A stretch of 64,000 nt of DNA, from contig NC_020178.2 in the NCBI RefSeq assembly GCF_000224145.3, forward strand, positions 1,538,100 to 1,602,099, written 5' to 3'. The notes under the pieces were generated by a model, which was given only the letters and a program-made list of their open reading frames with translations, was not told the DNA's origin and did not search any database. Position 1 is the stretch's first letter. Each line of letters starts with the position of its first letter. Below are positions 17,400 to 28,900 of the stretch, piece by piece. Source of the stretch: Ciona intestinalis (lineage: Eukaryota > Chordata > Ascidiacea > Phlebobranchia > Cionidae). Made by a program: the position numbers and the translations under genes.

Positions 17400-18875
17400 T
17401 AAGAAGACACCATGTTATAACTTGACAGTGAGCATGAGGTGTATGAATACACCATGTGTGTCTGGTGTATAAGAAGACACCCATGTTATAACTTGACAGT
17501 GAGCATGAGGTGTACGAATACACCATGTGTGTCTGGTGTATAAGAAGACACCCATGTTATTACTTGACAGTGAGCATGAGGTGTATGAATACACCATGTG
17601 TGTCTGGTGTATAAGAAGACACCCATGTTATAACTTGACAGTGAGCATGAGGTGTATAAATACACCATGTGTGTGTCTGGTGTATAAGAAGACACCCATG
17701 TTATAACTTGACAGTGAGCATGAGGTGTATGAATACACCATGTGTGTCTGGTGTGTAAGAAGACACCCATGTTATTACTTGACAGTGAGCATGAGGTGTA
17801 TGAATACACCATGTGTGTCTGGTGTATAAGAAGACACCCATGTTATAACTTGACAGTGAGCATGAGGTGTATAAATACACCATGTGTGTCTGGTGTATAA
17901 GAAGACACCCATGTTATAACTTGACAGTGAGCATGAGGTGTATGAATACACCATGTGTGTCTGGTGTATAAGAAGACACCCATGTTATAACTTGACAGTG
18001 AGCATGAGGTGTATGAATACACCATGTGTGTCTGGTGTATAAGAAGACACCCATGTTATAACTTGACAGTGAGCATGAGGTGTACGAATACACCATGTGT
18101 GTCTGGTGTATAAGAAAACACCCATGTTATTACTTGACAGTGAGCATAAGGTGTATGAATACACCATGTGTGTCTGGTGTATAAGAAGACACTAATGTTA
18201 TAACTTGACAGCGAGCATGAGATGTATGAATACACCATGTGTGTCTGGTGTATAAGAAAACACCCATGTTATAACTTGACAGTGAGCATGAGGTGTATGA
18301 ATACACCATGTGTGTCTGGTGTATAAGAAGACACCCATGTTATAACTTGACAGTGAGCATGAGGTGTACGAATATACCATGTGTGTCTGGTGTATAAGAA
18401 AACACCCATGTTATAACTTGACAGTGAGCATAAGGTGTATGAATACACCATGTGTGTCTGGTGTATAAGAAGACACTCATGTTATAACTTGACAGTGAGC
18501 ATAAGGTGTATGAATACACCATGTGTGTCTGGTGTATAAGAAGACACCCATGGTATAACTCGACAGTGAGCATGAGGTGTATGAATACACCATGTGTGCC
18601 TGGTGTATAAGAAGACACCCATGTTATAACTCGACAGTAAGCATGAGGTTTATGATACACCATGTGTGTCTGGTGTAGAAGAAGACACCCATGGTATAAC
18701 TCGACAGTGAGCATGAGGTGTATGATACACCATGTGTGTCTGGTGTATAAGAAGACACCCATGTTATAGCTTGACAGTGAGCATGAGGTGTATGAATGCA
18801 CCATGTGTGTCTGGTGTATAAGAAGACACCCATGATATAACTTGACAGTGAGTATGAGGTGTAAAATATGTGTGT
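17400..18875 (+). repeat. 71-bp minisatellite array, about 21 units
   Basis: Long tandem array of the 71-bp unit, truncated at the left by the gap. Units are mostly above 95 percent alike in the left part and drift toward the right (18600-18870, with one-base losses such as GTATGATACACC). Each unit holds ATACACCA, an 8-nt spacer TGTGTGTC, and TGGTGTAT, an 8-bp hairpin. Open frames of 60-186 codons on the minus strand are translations of this array, not genes. Confidence 0.95.
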
Positions 18876-19915
18876 CTTGTGTCCCATAAATTAACAGCAA
18901 GCACGATGTTTATTTCCAGGACACTATTACTATGGCAACACCTGAAGAAGAGTTCGATGCCTGAAAAGTTTAATTCTTGTTTTACTCGTGTGCAATAATA
19001 TGTTCGTGAATAAATTTCCATACTCGTGTCCGTGTAAAGGTTTTATAACATTTATATCAAAGGTATTAGATTGAAGGTAAAAGGCCAAAATATAGGCTCC
19101 AGCTACTGGTAAATAAAAGCTGTAACAAGTTATTGTGCTGTCTCTAGGGTCTAACCGTCACGCCTTTTAATCAAACCAATATTTCTTTTTTAATCAATAA
19201 GCGTGTTTAACTTTTAACCCATGTTGTTTACCGTTTAAGCACAAGGTGGTTTATGCAAACGAGTGAAGCAAATATAGTTAATCTCGCAAAGCTTCAAATT
19301 GAACGACAGAAATTAGGAACATGTTCCTTTTTATCCCAATCTACTATAATGCGCTCAGTCGCTCACATCTTGCTTTAACATAATGTTTTAATGTGGCGAT
19401 TGCTATTTTTAAATGAGATATAATAGGAATGTCATTTTGCGCAATATACATGGTAGCCTCATGCACCTCTAGCGCCCGTATGCGATTTAAAAAGAAGTGG
19501 TAAGCCGACACCAGGTATCAAAACAGAGCAACAACCAATATCTCGTCATATTTTACCAATATAGATGAGTTATTGACACTAGTAAAGAATCCTCTAGCAC
19601 ATGGCAGAATAGGCCGGTGGAAAGTAGGTTGGTGGTTAGGGGTTGATGGTTAAAAGGGGTTAGTCGTTATAAACGTTAGTGGTTGGCAAAAAAAGTGGGG
19701 GGATTCTTCACTAGCACCCAAATCTTAATTTTAATTACAAAGTGTTTTATGTCAATACAAATTTGTTAAAAAATAAAAAAAACCCGACGCCAATTTCCTA
19801 TATTCTTTAATTCTTCTTATTCCATGGCATTTAATGGTAAATTTTTAGAGGTTTTTTTCTCTTATCTTTCCAGGACTAGTAGCAATTATCAATGTAAGTT
19901 ATAACCACACTAAAC
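18876..19915. other. ZER1 upstream region
   Basis: Two acceptor-like sites precede the ZER1 start: TTTCCAG at 18914-18920 followed by a short frame ATGGCAACACCTGAAG that stops after 10 codons, and CTTTCCAG ending at 19873, 43 bp before the ZER1 ATG. The second suggests a spliced or trans-spliced 5' UTR. A MITE end fragment lies near 19318-19350. No core promoter was identified. Confidence 0.45.
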
Positions 19916-22900
19916 ATGGAAAGCCAGTTGAACTACCCTCCTTTAAATGACCAAATGTACATTAATGAGCCAGACAGGCTCGAAGACATTTGCGTCAAAG
20001 TTTTGGTTGAAAATAAAGAGCGTTGTTTATTTCAAATACAGGTAAAAATGCTTAAAGTAGTAGCTAAATACATCCCATAGTTTTGTTATGAATGTATCTT
20101 ATTTTTCCGACTGGTGTGACTGGACAATGACAGGTATAGTACTTCTGTAAAAGGTGTGTTGTAATGTTAATTGTATGTTAATAATGCTAATATATATCAT
20201 AATGTTAATTGTAATGTCATATTGTCCATTTAAAGATAACAGAAGAATCAAAACTAGAAATACGATGTGGAATTTACCTCCCAGCCCTTGTAGCAGACCA
20301 ACTGTTCAATAAACTACTGTGGGTTGTATATCATATACATAATATCACCAAAGTATTTTCTAACAACAGTTATTCCATTTTACAGAAAGATATCAGATTG
20401 TTACTGTGTATCTGGTCCCTGTCCTGAAACCAACGTATTTCGAGGGTAAAGTATTTTATGGTTTTGCATAGTTTACCAATGTTTATCATATGTTTTTTTC
20501 ACAGTTTTGATTCTCCGACCCTTAACATAGTGGAGTTACTACAGAGCTTCTCCAATACACAGAAATGCTGTCTGAACAATGTCCAGTTTAATGCACAAAC
20601 ACAGTTGAATTCTGAAGTGTTAGGAAGGCTATGCTCTACACAGGTACAATTCTTGCCCTAAATATCTATGTGTCATACTCATGCACCAAACTTTTAAAAA
20701 TGCAGGGGAGGCAGGGGTAGTTAGACGTGCTTTCATATAAAACAAATTTGATTTCATTGTTTACCAATTATTGCAGTGCAGAAATGTTCAAGGTATACCT
20801 GCCCACCCTGCCACCCCAGATTTGATGCCTATGTCACTAACACCAATACTTAGGTGTTATAATGTGATGTATTCAAATGGCAACATCCTTATGGTAGCAG
20901 GGCAAGTTCTCTGTGGCTTGTGTTAATCACTGTTATGGCTTCATACAAATACCATTCACACATAAATGTTAAAATTAATTGGTTATTAATATATTGTAAA
21001 CTTATACTATTGTACTGTTTCATCACAGACATTGTGACATGTATAGGTATTCATTTGGCAACTATGTGGGCACATACCTTATGTTAGCAGGGCAAAGTTC
21101 TCTATTGCTTGTTTTAATGACTGGCTTAATACAAATATTAAGGCCGCCGCTGTGGCAAAGTTGTTAGCGCCTATGCCTCTAACCCAGAGGTAAGTGCTTC
21201 AAAGCTCGTCGTTGCTACCATTGTGGGCGTAGGTGTCCTTGGTCAAGACACTTAAGGCATTTGCTCCAACCTAGTGGTCAGTATTGGGTTGTCAAATTTA
21301 TCAGCCATCTATAATAAAAAAAATATCATTCACAAAGTAATATACAGGCTACAAAGCTTTTGTTGTTTTTTTTCGCACACCTCGTATAACCATTGTTGTT
21401 TTTACAGAATATCCAAAACATCCAGATTTCCAACTCCACTGTTACCCCTGAGCCCAGCTTTCTACAACATGTATGTGTTTCCTATATTTAATCTCTAGTA
21501 GACAAACTTAAATGGGATTGAGAAAAATTAACCTGTTAAAAATATTTTTAAATTTGTGTCAATTTTATGTGGGTAAGGTCCTGCAGCGTTGCAATTGGAT
21601 CTTAGATTTTTTTGTTAGGATTGGAGGTGTATTAATGTAACAGAACACTTATGTAGTAACGAGTTTATGACTGTCGTTGCCCCGCCATGCGAGGATAAAT
21701 CAGTTTCATTCTTTATTACCTTTAGTGCCTTACTTTTATATAATATGCTTAATAGCAACAGTTTATATATCTATGTTACTTTATATTATGGCAGTAACAG
21801 TTTATATATTCATTTTACTTTATATTATTTATCATTTCAGTTACTTCATGAGAAGACACACTCACTCACCCTTGATAATATAACGTATTGTGAAGGTTCT
21901 ATCATAGAGCCAATATGTATAAGCAGGGAATCACACCCAAAACTTAGGGTAAATACTGTATAAGCATCCGCTTTTCGATAAAGTAACTTATGAGATAATG
22001 TTTGCATATAGTTCTACTTGTTTTTTTAACTGTGTGTCAAAACCTAATCGATATTTAATAGTATAATTAGTATTTTTTGTTATACAAAGTTATGTTATAT
22101 TGTTTCTTTAGCTAAAACTTTGTAATTTGCAAAGAAAAGAAGCGAGATTGGCTTTTAAGGTTGCATCGCATAAATTTGTATTATTTCTATTTTTACAGCA
22201 CCTCAAGTTCCGTGATGGGGAAATTCCCGCTTACTCGTGCTTCGTTAACGCTGACTCACCACCCCACCTAGTGGCAGTGGAGTTATCCAACTTCTACGAG
22301 AAGGGAGCGAGTCATAATGTTGATTTGAAAAGGAGGGTGTCAAAAATAAGAGATTTGTTGGAGGTTAGTTGGGTGCTGGTTTAAACCTATAGGATGTTTA
22401 TGTGTTCTACTTTTTGACAAAATGGGGCAAAACACGTATGTAATGTTCTTTGTTTTGAGAAAATAGGCCAAAAAACATATGTATATGTTCTTCTTTTTGA
22501 CAAAATGGGGCAAAAAACATATATATGTTCTTTTTTTAGACAAAATGGTGCAAAAAACGTATGTTTTTGACATGACACATGACTGTTTTATTCTGTATGG
22601 GTGAGGTCTCAGACAACCGTGCTAGAGTACCAGCGGTTTAGGTTTGTTTTCAGAATGACTTATTACCTTTCTGACGTTCACCAAAATTACAAATGGTTAG
22701 ATTCTATGTATAGTTGTTTTTGTTATTTGTTTTGTCGGCACTACAACCAGTGCTATCCAATCTACAGTTAGCATAACAAGGCAGACTTCAGTCTATTTTT
22801 CTGATTGAGCCAACGCTGGCCAATATACCAAGTGTTCTAGCATAAAATATTGTATTAAAGTACGCCCATTAAAAACTTTTCATAAGGTTAACAAAGCTGG

Positions 22901-25900
22901 TAGTGGAGATGCAGTTCAAGGGAAGCAACTAACAGCAACGGTACAGGGAGTATTAAGAAGATATGTGGAGACTGTGGATAAAGTAAGTATATGTGGGTGG
23001 TAACTAGGAAGGAATTAATAACTTGTTTATATTTGCAGTTGGAAGCACCACAGACAGTGAATGAAGAGAAACTTCTTCTACATAGTTGTTCGCTACTTCT
23101 TATGCAGTATAGGTAGGATGGTTAGACTTGTGTGTTACACACATGATTTCATACACCTTTGTTCACTGTCAAGTTATAACATGGGTGTCTTCTTATACAC
23201 CTGACACACATGGTGTATTCATACACTTCATGCTTACTGTCAAGTTATAACATGGGTGTCTTCTTATACACCAGACACACATGGTGTATTCATACACCTC
23301 ATGCCCCCTGTCAAGTTATAACATAGATGTCTTATACACCAGACACACATAGTGTATTCATACACTGCATGTTCACTGTTAAGTTATAACATGGGTGTCA
23401 TCTTATACACCAGACACACACGGTGTATTCATATACCTCATACTCACTGTCAAATTGTAACATGGGTGTCTTCCTATACAGCTATACACCTAATGTCTGA
23501 TGTATAACTAAACCTTATACACCAGACACACACATATCAATACTATTATAATAAAACAACTTCCTTCCTTCTCCAGGTTAGAATCAATGAGAGAAACATT
23601 ATGTTCCTTGGTATTATGCAACACATTATTTACCGGTTCTGACCTGAGCACAATATTTCAACTTAAAAAACTAAGGTGAGTTATTGTATGACATAAACCT
23701 TATTCTAACACCAACTTAGTCGAAATCTCAATTTCCTGAACGGTCTTGTCTTAACCTAAATGTTTCGCTTTTATTCAAACTCCGGGGTGAAGTCCTATGT
23801 CATTCACATAGAATTGAACGAGAATGTGCAAATACAATGTTAGGGTAATGGGCCAACTCTGGCCTAAATCCCAGCCCCCATAGCATGCCTCACTGTAGGA
23901 CCTCACCCATATAGAATAGAATGTACATTTACAATGTTGGGGTAATGTGCCAACTCTGGTCTAAATCTCAGGTCCCATGGCGTGCCCACTGTAGGACCTC
24001 ACCCATATAGAATAGAATGTGCATATACAATGTTGGGGTAATGGGCCAACTCTGGCCTAAATCTCAGGTCCCATGGCGTGCTTCACTGTAGGACCTCACT
24101 CATATAGAATAGAATGTGCATATACAATGTTGGGGTAATGGACCAACTCTGGCCTAAATCTCAGGTCCCATGGCGTGCTTCACTGTAGGACCTCACCCAT
24201 ATAGAATATAATATGTCATATTAATAATACATTACTATCACAGGTATTGAGATATTGCTATGTCTAATAATATATTACTATTATGTTATCACAGACACTT
24301 AGACATAAGCATGCTCCCACCTATGAGAGGAGAGAATAAGCGTCGACCTGAAACTACAGTTTATAAAATAATGGAAGAGTTGCCCGCATTAGTGTCACTT
24401 GATGTGGGAGGAACCAAGATTGGTGATCATCTTTATAGGGATGGTAGGGTGAAAGAAATGTAAGTAAATAAAACCTTGATACTTTGTTTATGAGCGAGTT
24501 GTAGGGTGGGTGCCATTTGATAGTAAACAAAGAACATTCAATAAAGTATAAAACCGTATCCTGAAGACCCATATTTTGGACATTATATAAAACCGTATCC
24601 TGACCTGACGACTTATATAACATTATGTGCTTAAGTGTTTCAAGTCTTCCTCCACCTACTATAATATGTTTTATGTGGGTGAGGTACATACTTATGTATG
24701 TCAGGGTTTTGTATTCTACATGTGTGAGGAATAATAGTGTGGTATGACATGGGGGCCTATGATTTAAGCCAGAGCTGATGCGCTGCTACCTAGGGTCCTA
24801 GGCCAGCACAGGCCCAAAACCCATGGCATGCCTCACTTTAGGAGTGTGTGAACATAACTACTTTGCTTAAAACAAACTATTTTGCTTAAAATGGTTCACT
24901 TTACATTGAAACTACTTTGTATTAACCAAAGTGCATTTAAAACCATGTATTCCCTACAGAACTGGCGATAGATACCTAAAAGAGACCCCGCCACGTAAAC
25001 TTGAGTTCCTAGGTCTCTATAATTGTGAGGGCTGTGAACTCATGGATATTTATTCATTAGCTGATACTGTAAGTTGTTTAAATACATTTCTAATGTATAG
25101 TAGGTTGGGGGAAGATTCTATTTTCTCATCCCATTTGTTAGTAAACAAAGAACATTCAAAGAATGATAAAACTGTATCCTCACGACTCCCATAAACCAGT
25201 GTTAAAATGTGTATTAATTTGGGTTTTTAGCACTTGTTATAGAAGAGTCAGCTTAACTGTATACACTTTGTATGTATTAAAATATTGTTATCAGCTTTAC
25301 ACTTCATGTACCCTTCTATACAGTTCGTAATCAAGTAGTTAAATACCTTTATATTGCTCCCAGGTTGTTGGATACACTGGTGAAGTTCAACTGTTGGCTT
25401 CACTAACTTATTACATGAATCGTGCTACTCCCCTCATGTACATTGTTGGGCAAGCACGGCAATTACAAACTGTTCATAATTTGTCTTGCCCACAACGCCT
25501 TACAACTGTAAGTATAAACATTAGTGTGGACTTAATATAAGTAGTTACACACCCTAACTAGTAAGTGGGGAGGAGGTGTATGAAACAGAACACCCGTGTT
25601 ATAACGACTGTCGTAGCCGCCATAAGAGGATAAATAAGTTACATACATGGTAACTTGTAAGCGGGCACGAGGTGTATGGAACAGAACACCCATGTTATAA
25701 CGACTGTCGTTGCCGCCATAAGAGGATAAATAAGTTACATTCGTAGTAACTTGTAAGCTGGCACGAAGTGTATGAAACAAAACAAATAAGTTACATACAT
25801 GTTCACTCGTAAGGTGGCACGAGGTGAATGAAACAGAACACCCATGTAAAAATGACTGTCGTTTTCCGTCATGCAAGGATAAATAAGTTACATACGTGGT

Positions 25901-28900
25901 AACTTGTAAGCAGACACAAGGTGTATGAAACAGAACACCCATGTAATAACGACTGTCGTTGCACTGACATGCAAGGATAAATAAGTCACATACGTGGTAA
26001 CTCCTAAGCAGACACAAGGTGTATGAAACAGAACAACCGTGTCACAACGAATGTCATTGCCCTCATTGACTTGTTATATTACAATCTTATATCCCCAGTT
26101 ATTGTTAAAAGTGCTGCAATCACATCGTAGAAACCGAACAATTATTGAAGAAGTTACAGCGAATCTGTTTTATCTTTCAAGCACCTATTATACAACGTGC
26201 TCTAAACAACAGAAAAAGTAAGAAACCAAACCGTATACATCTAAACATACATTAATGTGGGGGAAGATGGGACACTATTTTATTCTGGCTTCTCGTCCCA
26301 TTTGGTAGTAAGCAAAAAAAGGAATTAAAAAAGTAGTTTATGTACCAAACAAGTTATTGTAATGCATTTATATGGGCATGTAGCAACTATTTGCCTTAAC
26401 ATGTTCCCAACAATACTAATTAATATTTTTAAATAACATTCTATTCTTTGTTTTATGATGTAACAACACTACAGTGACATCATAACGGAGTTGATAATAT
26501 CAATCGAAACATGCCAGGACATGAAATACGTTGTTCGTAATTCTCTTGTTAGTTTGTTTCACTTCGATATACCCGGTGATGTGGTAAGTATTGTGATGTC
26601 ATAACTGTGTTTATGGTGCGTATATTGTGATGTTATAATTGTATTTATGATAAATGTATGGTAATGTTGTTTTTAATTAATATTATATCTGCAACAGTAG
26701 ATGTAACATTGGGGGTTTCTAGGGTGGCATGTCACCCAACTTTTGAAACATGGGTGACATCATGTATTCAGAATATCTAAGTTTACACTGTATTGTATTT
26801 AGAACTCTAACTTTACACCTAAATCAGATTTTACCCTGCTGTTAAGTGTCTATACAAACAAGCAGAGCCAAAGTATATTGTATTCACCACATTAATCAAT
26901 GAGGTTTCCTACGTTTTAAGACTGTAAGCGTAACTATTACCCTTTTTCTTTTTTTAGATTTTTTCTCTCCCAACCAATACACAGGTTTACAGTTGTTTTA
27001 TGTTTTCTAGATATTTGCATTTGTGAAGATATCCAAAGTAATTCTCAACACTTTACTTAAATACCATGAAGATGACGACATAGGAAGGCATGCCATACAT
27101 TTCTGTAATGCCCTAGGTGCTTTTACTAACTATATTTGTATAGGTGGTAATCTATATGTTTATAGATTTAATGAATTTAAGATTGGGGTTAAAGCACTTT
27201 GTGTATCTGGTGTATTGTAGGAATCCCTGGCTGTAAATAGTCATGTTTATAGATTTAATGAACTTATAATTGGGTTGAAGCTCTATGTGTATTTGTCTGG
27301 TGTATTAGAATCCATGCCATAACTTGAACAGCCACAGATATTCTCGGCTACCAACTAAACTAACCAATAGTTACCGCGCTTTTTTAGTCAGCCAATTAAA
27401 ATTGAATCGTTTTTTTTTCACGTTTAGTCGGCCTACTAAGTTTGTGTGCGTTACTTATTACAGTGTTCAAGAAGATATCCATGTTAGATACATGCTTCGA
27501 TGCTTGCTTTTATAACACTTTGTATAGCACATATTAACCACTACTTTACATACATTACACCCTTATAATCCATTGTAACTCATGCTAATCTACCTACAGT
27601 ATGTTCAGTACAGTTCGATATGAAACGTGAAGCATCCAAAGTTGGCTTCGTACCAATTATTGTGAAAATAATCCAAATGAGATTGGAGGCAAATATGGTG
27701 ATTGTGATGTCATTGAATCATTTGTTATTGTTCTGGAATAATTTGTAACATAACAAGGGGCATTATTTTTCTTTTTTTAATTGGGAAACTAGTGCCTATA
27801 TGGTAGCACTCTAGGTGTTGAGATAATTGACCTACATCCCAGGTCTCAAGTGTGCCTCACTGAAGACCTCACCCTTATAAAATCTATATTATTGAGTGTC
27901 TATAAACTGCCTCAGTGGGGTCTAGATGGTAGTACCCTGGGTGTTGGGGTAATAGACCTACATCCCAGGTCTTGGTCTAGATGGTAGCACCCTGGGTGTT
28001 GGGGTAATAGACCTACATCCCAGGTCTCAGATGTGCCTTACTGAAGACCCTTATAGAATCTCTATTAGACTTTGTAATTTTAGTATCACTTTGTTTTTTT
28101 TTTCAACATAACCATCACAATGGTGTAACACTGTACATTATGACATCACAGCATGATGAAATACTAGAAGTATTATGGGGAACCCTATGGAATGTAACAG
28201 ATGAGACTCCTGAGAATAGTTGGACCTTTATTAATTTAGGAGGGCTACAGCTTTTACAGGTATTGTAATGTCATTATAGATATATAGGCAACAAACCCGG
28301 GGTGGCAAGGTGGGCACGCCTACCCTGATATTTTCTTTTGTGAAATATTTATGTGTATGAATAAAATTTACATCTTTTACTAGTCAGCTGTGTGTCTGGC
28401 TATTCCTGCCTCCCCTGCATTTTAAAATACTCGGTGCCTATGGGTGTCATTTTAATATAGGACAATAAACTATTTGGAATCACATAAAAGTAATTTTGAT
28501 ACATAGATTTGTGTATGTGAATTTATGCTAAGAATAATTAGTTTTAATTTAGATAAAACGTTAAAAAAATGAATCTGAAAATATTAAATTTTAAAGTGTT
28601 TTTTTAGGATTGTTTTGCCAAGTTTCCAGATGAACCTGAACTCCATAAAAGTATCATGGGGCTGGTGGTAAGTTGCTGTTTCTATGTTAGAACACCCATG
28701 TTATAAGGACTGTCGTTGCCCCATTGCTCGAGAGTAAATAAATTTCTTATGTCTATGTGTACAAAGTAAATTTGAGCTTGGCCTAATTATTACCTATGTA
28801 CGTGAAATTCAAAATTCCATCTGCTAACGTGGTTTGATATATTAATATACACAACTTTTGTACTGTATTCTGTTACTTCTGCTACCAGGCATAATGTAAC

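Noticed and set aside
17486-18900. Many minus-strand frames of 60-186 codons (MVYSYTSCSLSSYNMG-type)
   Set aside because: They are six-frame translations of the 71-bp array; the unit is not a multiple of 3 and the same frames recur at every array.
27117-27220. Longer form of ZER1 exon 16
   Set aside because: The donor at 27116 restores CNALVC as in vertebrate ZER1; the longer reading adds non-conserved residues.
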